Of a stretch of 64,000 bases of DNA, positions 51,601-60,720 are shown one piece after another (position 1 is the stretch's first letter; every line of letters begins with the position of its first letter). The position numbers were made by a program, and so were the translations under genes. Where the stretch lies: NCBI RefSeq assembly GCF_051401765.1, contig NC_135071.1, positions 21,044,961-21,108,960 on the forward strand, in the 5' to 3' direction. This DNA comes from Calliopsis andreniformis. Its lineage: Eukaryota > Arthropoda > Insecta > Hymenoptera > Andrenidae. Under the pieces are notes generated by a model that was not told the DNA's origin, did no database searches, and saw only the letters and a list, made by a program, of their open reading frames with translations.

Positions 51601-54600
51601 TTTTCATAGACTTTATAGAGTCATTACTTTCGAGCCAAAGAACGATCACGCGAGCACGAAGATCACGATAAGAGAATCAGCTACCAATTCCACCTCCCTT
51701 TTCTCTCCTTCTTTCCCTTCTTCTTTCCCTTCTTCTTTCCCTTCTTCTTTTGCTGCGCGAGCCCTTTTTTCTCTCTTTTTTTCGCTCGCCAGCTCGAAGA
51801 ACACGTCCCTGCACAGTGGCACGCGCATAAGACAAGTGCGTGGGTGGTTGGGATAAATTATCGGCTTAGGCTGGAATTTCTGACCGCGGTTTCCGCTGGC
51901 AGAGATAGCGACTTAAGAACGTAAGTTAAGGAGGTCGCTGTTTCTACTTTCGACCGCATTTTCAACTTTCATCCTTCCTTATTTGCAGCAAACAGTATCA
52001 CTGTCTCCGCGCACGCTCTCGTCCGTTTCTTTAAAAAGTTGCAAACGCGAACTTTACTTGCAACGCTCGTCTCTATCCTCTTTGAGTGTCCCTCCATTTC
52101 GCAGGAGGTAGCTGGCCTGAAAATCGAGCGACAATATTAAATCCTTTCAGTTCTGATACGATATCAAATTGCCAAGCGTTACTCGGCAATGAAATTGCAC
52201 GATTCCAATGAAATCATCATTTTTCTATGAAAGTTAAACGCTCGAATATTCGATGAAATATCCTGCCTTTTCCGTCCCATGGTGGATTTACAATTCACCT
52301 CGCATGATATCGTGCTTCCGTCGAGGAACTCTGGGCATAATTGTGCGCGTAATAGCGCGGGAACTAAGACAATTCGATAAATAATGAGCCAACGACATGT
52401 TTATGCCCTCGCGTGCAGAAGCCCAATGAATCGTCTCTGCGCAGCGCTGCCCTTCCGCGCCCAAGGGAATTATTCGACGATTTATCCCTTGTCGTTCGAG
52501 GCCTGATACAGAGTTCATGACACCGTCTCGTGCAACTTTCGAACCCCGTTTTACTTACACGTAAATTATTTCGCGTAACTGGTTGACTTTATCAAGCCTT
52601 ACAAATCCAATGAGTTCGATCGAAATGAACGAAAACGACTGGAAAAATATATGTTTTCTAGTAATATGTAAAAAGTAGTATGTAGTGAAATCGCGCGGGA
52701 TCACGGTTAAGTTCACCGAATTCGAAATACAGGCTCTGCTCGCGGCGCGGTGGTGGCGTCGATTTCGCGCCAGCTATTTGTTCCGCGCGACAGCTAAATG
52801 GAAATTTCGTGCATCAAATATTCGTTCGCCGAGCGCCAAGCCCTTTCCCCTCAGCTCAACTCTGCCGACCCATTCACGATCATAATTTCGCGCGATTGTT
52901 CGGTCGCTCACCCCGTTTTTCTTTCATTCGGCCACGCCAGGGAAATTCAAAATTACGTAATCCACTATGAGGCGAAAAACAATGAGGACAGTGGGGAGGA
53001 GGTCGGAACGTGAAACAAATCTGTGTAAACCGATGGGGGACCGTGCGTGTGCGATTCATCGAACATCTGTTCCTGTGAATCCGCGGGGAGACTTGACGAC
53101 GAACAGAGATAAGGGAAGCGCGACGATCGAAATCGACAGATGCCGATTTTCTAATTAAACGTGCCGTCTCTGATTGACGCTGACGATTCTACGAAAGGGG
53201 AACGGAGCAGCGCGTCGCGTCGATCGCAATTGATGCCCTTCTGTCTCGAGAAGACATCGTCGAAAGTGATGTAGAACTACGATTAGGACGAACGAAATTA
53301 GCGAAGACACTTGCTATCATGAACGCTACAGTGACGATTCTCATATAGGTACCGACCTATGCAATGGTGACGAGTGTCCAATTAGCAGATAGCCTGCAAG
53401 TAATTCCCCAAGCGAAAGCTGGCAATGCAAGTGACGAAACTATTAAGAATTCAGCTGGGTTGGGAAAAAAAGCATTAACGCACCACGACTAATACCTCAG
53501 AGCGATAGGCGCGCGGTGCGGCGCGGTGCGGCGCGGTGCGGCGCGGCTTCAAAATCTCGATTAATAATCGGATGCGCGTGAATTCCTCGTTGCCGGTGAT
53601 AAATCACGGCGCCAATCACCCACAGCCTTCTTCCGCGAATTGAACAGCGACGTTTCTTCGTCACCGTGGAGATCCACGTCGATCCGACAATAGGGCTTCG
53701 TTGCCTATAGGTAGTAGATATTCTTCCGCCGCATTTCCGTCTTTCGACGACGATGATCGATAAGCCGCCGTGGCGGATATTAATCTCAACGAAAATGCTC
53801 GTTTGTTCGGTTAATCATTGCTGTATTGTCGATCGTCGAGAGCTTTCGAATCGAATGGGAAGGAACGATCGGTCCCGTCGATTGCGGTTATTGTCGTACC
53901 TTGTTGCGTTTAGGGAAAACGACCTGGCTTTTGTCTTTCATTTCTTGCACGATCACGTACGAGATTGTGCCGGGCTTTGAAATTAGCTTTGACACGAACG
54001 ATCGGATTCTCTGACAATTGTGGAAATAATTTGTTACAGGAATGGCTGGCAGCATGGGTCAAGCTGGAATGGGGTCATATTATGGTCCCGCTGCGGCGTA
54101 CGGTTCACTTTCCGCAGCGAGCATGGCAGCAGCCGCAGCTGCGGCTGCACAGCAATCCGCTGCGGCGATGTCTGCCGGACTCGCAGCACCTGCTCAGGTG
54201 AGTCGATGCTCCTTCTAGTAGTACAAAGTGATAGCAGTTGCACGGAATGGTAATTGGCCATCGTTAGGTGTGCCACTTGTTTGAACTTGCGACCGACTCG
54301 ACCGGTCGTGCCTCTGTGTCCTCGTATGGTACACGTGTAGAAGACACGATTCGATTGGAGAACGGGGTCGATCGCAATTTGTCAGAGACGAAAAATACGT
54401 AAGACACACGGTCCCCCTGGAACGAGCGTTATCGAGATGCTGGCGGAAAAGAGCCACCCACGCGGCGCACGGTTATTTCTTTCGCGTCCCTATTCACTGG
54501 AATTTGACGTCGAGTGAGCCGATCGGGGGAATCTCGAGATTTATCGCTCTATTCACGCGTCTCTTTCGGATTGTCTCTCTTCGAGCAAGATGTTATTAAC

Positions 54601-57385
54601 CTTTCTCAGCCGCGACCCTATCGTTTGTCTTGGAATAAATTTTGAATAATCGGAGTTGCAATCGCCAATCATCTGCAGCAATGCTCCGAAAGAGTCCCTT
54701 AGGTCCTGCGATTTCCACTGGAGGAAGTAGCTGAACGAATCGATCGGTCGATCCATGCTCGATCGAGCCTTCCCCGCGCTTCGAAACTCTCTCGACTAGA
54801 TCCCGTGGATGGGGTCCAGAATGAAAGCAGGGGAAAGAGAGAAGGGTGGTGGACATAGATCGGTGATGAGAAGCAGCAAGAGCAGCGGCAGGAGCAGTGG
54901 TAGGAGAGGTGGATATAGGAAGAGGAGAAAGAAGAGGAGGACGATGCGAAGGACGCGAGAGCGTAGGTACGTTTCATTCGTGTCGCAACAAAGGGGCCCC
55001 CGGGTGGTTTCGCAAACAGAAACCGGAGACCGTGGTCTGTGTATGAATTTCCGCAGCTGGGTACGGGAGACAAACAGATAGCTAGTTATTTCTGCATTCA
55101 ACGGCTGAATGGCCGACGCGTCTGGAACGACGCACCGACGCGATACAGCCGCGACTATTATTGGCGAACCGGAGAGCACGAGCGAAGAATTCCAACGCGG
55201 TGCTGTTATCGTCCCTTTCTAGAGGGAACGGCTTCGGCATCGGCATCGGCGTCGTCCTCACGGAACCGTCATTGCTGCCTGTCCACTGCGGACGAGGGCC
55301 TTCGAGGATTGTGCAATTTCGGAGGACTGTAGACGAATAACTCACGTTTCAAGATCTTCTATCTACTATGCAACTACTGCGTACAAAGATCAGAATTTAA
55401 AAAAATATGAATCATCTATTACCTTTTGTCGATGGTCGTTTAAGTCTCACCTGAAACTTAATTATCGTGCATCAGTGCAGCACTGAACCAGCACGGTGTC
55501 ATCGATGAAGCGTACAATAACGTTCTACCGTCTCTCTTCTGTTTTCATCCACAAAAGCGTCTATTCTATGCGCTGCCATGCGTCGTCAGAGATGGAAAAG
55601 AGACGAAGGGCTGAGCAGAGAGAAAGCGAGAGCATAGGAGAAAGACAGAAAGCGTGTGGAATGCCTTTTGGTACGAGGATACTTTATTTTCTAAATGGCC
55701 CTTCTCCATTCCTCGGTCATAGAGCGAGAAAGTCAACCATGGGCATTGTTGCACGGCCGGCTAGTCGATATTTCGCCCACATTGCATCCTTATGGATTCG
55801 ACGGTGGAGTAGTAAGGCTGCCGTCGATCGGAGCGTGGATTTTGTTCTTCGGATTTATGTGCATTCTCAGCACCCTTCGCACACTTGAAGGCAACTTTCG
55901 CGTGGAGCAATTCTCCTCGAAGTACTTGGAAAGTTTGAACAGTAAATTCGTGGCCACTGGAGAGCTTGGGGAACGATCGGGAATGAGTTGGCTGGTCTAG
56001 GTTGTTGCGCAACCACCGCGCCGTTCTCTTTACCCTCCGCTGACGAATGAAGATTGGACAGACGAGATGCTGCGGAATAGTCCTACGCTGTGTAGAGGGA
56101 CGAGGAAAAATGGTATTCGAAGATGTAGTAGATGTAAAATATTCGCACGTTCCACTCTCCATGAGGCTTGGCATATCGTGATCGTTAATGACATCTGTAA
56201 TTCTATAAATAGTCGGAAAGACCGTGTTCCCATCGGTGGACAATGCGTCGAGGAATGCAAGGATCGCTTAATTTCCGGATCTATCGCGCTGAGGTGACCG
56301 ATTCGCGGGTCCCTCGGGTGGATTTTGAGGTGAGAGGAACCGAGCGATAATCAATTGGACGTAGCCGGGTGGAGAGACAAGCGAACCGGCTAAGACTGGA
56401 TGTAAATCATTCGGACAAAGCCGCTTAACGATCCGACAAAGGGTCCGCGCTCGTCCACGAATTATAGAATCGGGAATACGTTCTCCTCCCGTGCGAGAAC
56501 ACCTTTTTCTTGCCTTTTTAAGTGTCGTCGCGGTTCCACGCAGTTGCCCGTCCTCTTCTCTCGGTCTTCGCTGCGATTTTAGGCGGGACAACGTTACGAA
56601 ATTTATAGCCATTGGCAGCTTTGTCCTTCTGGATAGAAAAAATGTTCGAAGGTGGGAACTGATCCACCGATTTCGCGATTAGTGACTTCGACCGCGTCGA
56701 ATTTCTCATTTTTCTGCCACGCTAGTATAATAGCTCCTCTCCCTCTCCGCCGTATAAGCTTATATTACCGAATGAGTTAGCAATAATTCGACTTTCGAGC
56801 AACTCTATACGAGCCCACGATTTCTTTCGAATGTTCCAGGTGGTGAGCTCGATGGACGCGATGAAGTACTCGATGGAAGCGGACAAGTATCGCGCGGCGT
56901 ACATGCCGCCCAGCACCCTGGCGATGAGCATGTACTCGGATCCCAAGTACCTGGACTCTAGTCCAAAATCGTACCTGGACCGGAGTTACCTGGACGCAAA
57001 GGCGTATTTCGAGCAGTCGAAGCTTTACATGGACCAGAAGCCATCGATAACCGACTATAATCGACCCAGTTACGAGCACAATAAGCTGTACGATGAGTCC
57101 AGTCCCGGTAGCGTGGTGGGTGGTGGTGGTTCGACGCGATCGCCAGCAGCAGAGTCGCCAGACATGAGCAAACAGCACGAAAGAACCGAGCAGGGGTCCT
57201 CCAGCGCGAGCTCTACGTCGACATCCTCGGCTGCGAGTCCTGGAGCGAGTTTGCCTGCCTACTACCCTGGTCCAGTTCAGAGTAGCGGGTTGCTGGGTCC
57301 GCAGATGAGTCAGTACACTGGCTACCAGACAGCTCCAGCACCTGGAAACGAGTCCTTTCGTCGACCGCTCACTGTCATCTTCTGA
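42385..57385 (+). CDS. Sox21b: SoxB-group HMG-box transcription factor, Sox21b-like (4 coding exons)
   Basis: The join 42385-42637, 50102-50293, 54040-54197, 56840-57385 gives 1149 nt, or 382 residues plus TGA, with every junction in frame. The HMG box spans about residues 47-125 and contains the Sox signature RPMNAFMVW at 52-60. It is followed by the basic RPRRKPK stretch and a SOX14/21-like [13 protein letters not shown] segment at 137-149. Exon 3 adds an alanine-rich block. Exon 4 adds a Tyr/Met-rich region with repeated YLD motifs, a Ser-rich linker and the terminal RRPLTVIF. Sox HMG boxes bind ATTGT-type sites in the minor groove and bend DNA in the nucleus. Insect SoxB genes act in segmentation, the nervous system and epithelia. 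Membership of SoxB is very secure. The choice of Sox21b over its cluster neighbour Sox21a rests on the intron-split HMG box, the long C-terminus and my memory of the family, so it is only moderately sure. Dichaete is less likely, as the fly gene has no introns. Confidence 0.9.
44720..44748. repeat. 9-bp tandem (AAAGGATCG)
   Basis: Three exact copies inside intron 1. Confidence 0.95.
45765..45789. repeat. Homopolymer C run (25 bases)
   Basis: An unbroken run of C inside intron 1, in a wider C-rich setting. The length may be unreliable in any assembly. Confidence 0.9.
47873..47916. repeat. Self-complementary GACGTC array
   Basis: About four tandem CGACGT units flanked by CGTCGT. Each unit is palindromic, so the array can fold on itself. 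Confidence 0.92.
50102..50293 (+). CDS. Sox21b: Coding exon 2: second part of the HMG box and SoxB2-type linker
   Basis: The acceptor ends in ttctag at 50101 and the donor is gtaagt. The exon completes Gly85 and encodes residues 86-148 plus one base of codon 149. It begins with AEWKLL and includes [19 protein letters not shown], which is the end of helix 2 and helix 3, then the basic tail. After the HMG box it reads through [23 protein letters not shown], resembling the post-HMG segment of vertebrate SOX14/SOX21. The exon is too short and too split to stand out as an open reading frame by length, so it was identified by conservation and phase. Confidence 0.95.
51708..51750. repeat. 12-bp pyrimidine minisatellite (CTTCTTTCCCTT)
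   Basis: Three exact copies and half of a fourth inside intron 2. Confidence 0.95.
53511..53546. repeat. GC-rich decamer array (GCGCGGTGCG)
   Basis: Three exact ten-base units and a partial fourth, inside intron 2. Confidence 0.95.
54040..54197 (+). CDS. Sox21b: Coding exon 3: Gly/Ala-rich segment with poly-alanine
   Basis: The acceptor ends in ttacag at 54039 and the donor is gtgagt. The exon completes Gly149 and encodes residues 150-201, ending in phase 0. The segment is rich in Gly, Met and Ala, with a run of eight alanines at 178-185 followed by QQ and a second short Ala run. The alanine codons are mixed (GCA, GCC, GCT, GCG), so this is not a pure repeat and is unlikely to be expanding. 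Alanine tracts of this kind are common in transcriptional repression or flexible regions. The frame fits exons 2 and 4 exactly. Confidence 0.9.
54198..56839 (+). other. Intron 3 (2.6 kb)
   Basis: This intron is bounded by gtgagt and ttccag. It contains a purine-rich stretch near 54820-54960, whose reverse-strand reading is a meaningless Leu/Ser-rich run, and a short GGCATC repeat near 55231. I see no coding sequence. Confidence 0.9.
56840..57385 (+). CDS. Sox21b: Coding exon 4: C-terminal region and stop codon
   Basis: The acceptor ends in ttccag at 56839. The exon encodes residues 202-382 and stops at TGA 57383-57385. It begins [17 protein letters not shown] and carries a Tyr/Met/Asp-rich region with YLDSS, YLDRS and YLDAK, which look like a degenerate repeat. 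A Gly and Ser/Thr-rich linker follows, then a Pro/Tyr/Gln stretch. The last residues are [12 protein letters not shown] recall a similar ending in fly Sox21b but could not check it. The region is probably an effector or partner-binding domain, which is inference. The opposite-strand reading across this exon has no recognisable domain. Confidence 0.95.
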   Translation: MVSSMDAMKYSMEADKYRAAYMPPSTLAMSMYSDPKYLDSSPKSYLDRSYLDAKAYFEQSKLYMDQKPSITDYNRPSYEHNKLYDESSPGSVVGGGGSTRSPAAESPDMSKQHERTEQGSSSASSTSTSSAASPGASLPAYYPGPVQSSGLLGPQMSQYTGYQTAPAPGNESFRRPLTVIF

Positions 57386-57961
57386 CCCGATAGAACGTAG
57401 CTCTGATCTATCTTCGAGGAGCAGCTACACCCTGAGTTCGGTGCAAGCGTGCCACGTGCTGAAAATGTTTAAGCCTGAATACTGACTGTAGCGACTTGAG
57501 AAACCTGGAAGCTGCTTCATGGCATCGATCTAAATGCCTTAATCCCAGATTTCAACGAAGCTTCCCTATTCCTCTGTAACTTCACTTTGTCTTGGAAAAT
57601 GATTTTTCAATGCAGCAACGCTTCTCGGAAGAAACACAGTTGAAGGTTACTTCGATCAGATCTAAAGGCATGAATTACTTAAACGTTGGAGATCAGAGTG
57701 TATCATCGGAAAGAAGAAACCAAGTATCAGCCGGTGAAGGCACAGTCAGGAGAGCAGCGCTTGCGATTGGACCCAGCAGCGTGAACCTGCCCACATCCTT
57801 GTCGAGGAGAAACAGGGCCAATAACGGTGCAGATCGTTAAAAGTGACAACGAAATCAGAACTATCCACTTGTACGCATGCCTAGGCGGCAGGCTAATCTA
57901 GAAGCCTGACTCTTATTTATCGGGCACAGATTTCGTCGATCTAGACGAGATTCTAAACAAC

Positions 57962-57984
57962 TGTACATAGTCCCCGTGTAAATA
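57962..57984 (+). promoter_or_regulatory. Pair of Pumilio-type elements in the 3' UTR
   Basis: TGTACATA at 57962-57969 and TGTAAATA at 57977-57984 both match the PUF-family consensus UGUANAUA and lie on the sense strand. PUF proteins bind such sites in 3' UTRs and repress translation or promote decay. Two copies 15 bases apart suggest cooperative binding, but function here is inferred. Confidence 0.45.
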
Positions 57985-58328
57985 GTGTAGCAAGAATTAT
58001 TGTCGCGCACGACGCTCGAAAACGGTTTTCCTTCAGTCTCGTTCCTGTCATTCCTTTACCCTGAAGATCGGAAGAAGCAGTTCAGATCCCCGCCGATCCT
58101 TTTACCAGGACTCTCCACAGTGTTCCAGGATACCTGTCCCTCCATCTCCTGCCACGACCATCGAAAAGCAAGTAAGCCATCATTATTTCTCCTTAGCTAG
58201 TAGTAGTCCTTGTAGCCAAGTCCGTGCGGTTGCTCGAACGAGCTGATCATCTCAGTGGACAATTCTCTCGCGACGGAATCTCGAAAAGGAGAACGCGTGT
58301 TTCGTGCGGTCGTACGAATCGTAATCGT

Positions 58329-58336
58329 TGTACATA
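58329..58336 (+). promoter_or_regulatory. Third Pumilio-type element in the 3' UTR
   Basis: TGTACATA, again matching UGUANAUA in the sense orientation, lies about 350 bases after the pair. Confidence 0.4.
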
Positions 58337-58997
58337 GATATATTTCTGATTCGTGGAAGAAGTATGTCGCGCGTCCCTGTTTTCCAAGGATGATCCAGAG
58401 ACGATCGATAACTTGAGTCTCCTTCCCGTCCTGTGTCCTTTCGTACGAATTATTTTCGTTTTCCTTGGTCGAACTGCTGATTCACCAACTATGTATTATA
58501 GCGTTGATTGGCTCGGCAGGTTGATCATGTTTAGTGACCAGTGATCGCGGTGTATTGCCGTAAAAAGGACACGTCTTTGTAAAATATCATTCTTTCGCCC
58601 ACCGTTGCCTTTCTTATTTGCCTTTCTTTTTCCGTTTCGGTTCGGTTCGTTCTCATGTTGAAGATACCTTTTTAATAAGGAGGGTGTACTTTCCTCCCCG
58701 GGTTCAACTTCGTTGTGTCGTTTCGTTTCGTTTCGTTTCGTTTTTGCGTGTGTGTCGTTCGGTTGAAGGATTTTCAGACAGAGAGCTTTCAATGGATGTT
58801 TCGCGAAAGTGTGCTTGAGAAAATGGGAGAGAAAGAGAGATTTGGTGAAACGTTACACATCCCGCTGTACCGACGTGTAACCTTTGTATTTGTAATGTTA
58901 CGATAAAGTCTTTAAACTGTACCGATTACTCGAGTAAAATGACACTTAATGCGGCAGAAATAAGCTATACATATTGTACTGTAAGTGAGAAATGCAA

Positions 58998-59003
58998 AAT
59001 AAA
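58998..59003 (+). terminator. Polyadenylation signal AATAAA
   Basis: This is a canonical AATAAA with a GT-rich stretch (gatgtgttcg) about 25-35 bases downstream, the usual arrangement for a cleavage site. It is the first strong hexamer I noticed after the stop codon that also has a good downstream element. Confidence 0.6.
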
Positions 59004-60257
59004 CGTTAAGCATTATCCTTCGAAGATGTGTTCGAAAAGTCTGCATTTCTTGTTTCGCCTTCGATTTGCTATCGATTAACATGCTAGCGAATTATTTCTT
59101 GCTTTTCTTTTGGAGTTCCTATCGTGAGTTTGCTATGATTTTCTCGTGCATTTTTCGCGTTTCCTTTTCAGCATTTCTTAAACCTTTCTTTTCTTTCTCT
59201 CTCCTCAGCACTTCCACCCGCTTTAACTCATCTCTTCTCATAAAACATTTGCTTTCCTCTGTGTTTTCATTTGTGTTGGAATTTTCTAATATTTATACCT
59301 AGATATTTCTTTTCATAAAATTTCTGTCGAAAGGGGTGACTCAAACAATGCGTTCCAACGCGAAATTGAAGATCGGTATTCGAAGATTGACGAAGATCGA
59401 CCAAGTTGACTCTCGTCTTCGCTTCTTGCACAATGTCTATCGAAATCTGACACACGGCCGAAGCGTGAAGCTGAGAAGGAAAAAGTGGAAGAAGGTTTCC
59501 TGACCGTCGCTTCATTGTCGAAGTTCGAAAAGCGACAGCTGCGATCATCGGCAGCCGTTCAGTGATCCATGCCATTCAATCGTTCGCACCTCTGAGAGAC
59601 ACCCCTCTGTGGGTGAACCTTCGAGTCCTTTCTCCGAACTGAATGAAGCACCTTCGAAGTTACACGACGCGCGTAAAAGGTACCCCTGGATTTGTGAGAA
59701 AGTTTCAGCAGCGGAAAGAGGCTCGCTCCGTCGTCCCCCTTGAAATGTTGGTCAAGTCGAGCACTAGACGAAATTGAACGCTGTTAAGTAAGTTACTGTT
59801 GGGAGAAGGACACTTCATTTGAGCGTAGTCATTTGAAAGTTTCTTTCCGTGAGTTGAACGACTTAATGTGGCCCGATGAGCAGCGATTGGTATGAAAATG
59901 AAAGTTAAGCAAATAGACGATGAATGGCTGAAGCAATTTTCACGTCAGATGAAATCAGAGTGAGAAAAAGTTGACATAGAGTTGAAATAAGAGGAAGTTT
60001 CGAGAAAGCAACCCACGATTGTCCTGAGTAACAGGTTGTCTATAGTCTCGCTTCCTCTCCCACATGTGCGGAAGCGTCGAAAGCTTTGGTCCAGCGGGGC
60101 GACGAAGAAGGACGTAGCCCATGGACGTAAAAGAAAAGAGGTAACGAGGAGTTAGACGGGTGGCAGCAGCTCGTTTGTTTGCGGCTGCTAACTCGCTAAA
60201 CAGAGCAACGCGCACGGTAGCACCGCTTCCTCCTCTCGACGACGATAACGAGGTGGT

Positions 60258-60304
60258 GCGGCGCAGCGGCGCAGCGGCGCAGCGGCGCAGCGGCGCAGCG
60301 GCGC
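60258..60304. repeat. GC-rich octamer array (GCGCAGCG)
   Basis: Five exact copies of an 8-bp unit plus partial ends. Confidence 0.96.
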
Positions 60305-60670
60305 CACGCACGCCGAGAACGGCTTGTGAGAATGGTGATTACCGACTCATACACACCTCTGTCCGCGACAAACTGACAATTTTCACCCATCATTATCCTC
60401 TGTAGTGGCCTGCCCCATTGTTTCTGATCTCCCGAGAGCCATTATGCTGTCGCGACGACCACGACGAAGACACCTCGCCATTTGCATGGCTCAGGGACGA
60501 CACTGCTTCCCTGGAGCGGTCCTCGAGGAGGAAGGATGGTTAGAAGAAGTGGTTACCTTCTCATTAAATCCATTATACCGAGTGAACAGCTGAGATGAAC
60601 TCACAGAACGGCCGTCAGGCTTGCCTCGGTTAGACAGATCGTTTAGTTGGAATCTAAATCATCCCGGAGT

Positions 60671-60720
60671 CCTCCTCCTCCGCCTCCTCCTCCTCCTCCT
60701 CCTCCTCCTCCTCCTCCTCC
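60671..60720. repeat. CTC trinucleotide run
   Basis: About 16 units with one CCG interruption. Confidence 0.97.

Larger units (their letters stand above)
50294..54039 (+). other. Intron 2 (3.7 kb)
   Basis: This intron is bounded by gtaagt and ttacag. It contains an imperfect 8-bp repeat near 51001, a 12-bp pyrimidine minisatellite at 51708-51750 and a GC-only decamer array at 53511-53546. I see no coding sequence. Confidence 0.9.
57386..59020 (+). other. Probable 3' untranslated region of the Sox gene
   Basis: About 1.6 kb of non-coding sequence follows the stop codon, up to the first good polyadenylation signal. An 82-residue reading frame at 57592-57840 has no recognisable domain and opens at TTG, so it is treated as untranslated. 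The region holds three Pumilio-type UGUANAUA matches, a GTTTC pentamer repeat at 58720-58745 and TG-rich sequence just after the signal. The exact cleavage point is inferred. Confidence 0.65.

Noticed and set aside
54796..55179. Leu-rich frame on the - strand that looks like a membrane protein
   Set aside because: It is the reverse of a purine-rich low-complexity stretch in intron 3. The hydrophobic run is an artefact of composition.
57592..57840. 82-residue open frame after the Sox stop codon
   Set aside because: It starts at TTG and has no domain. It lies inside the probable 3' UTR.
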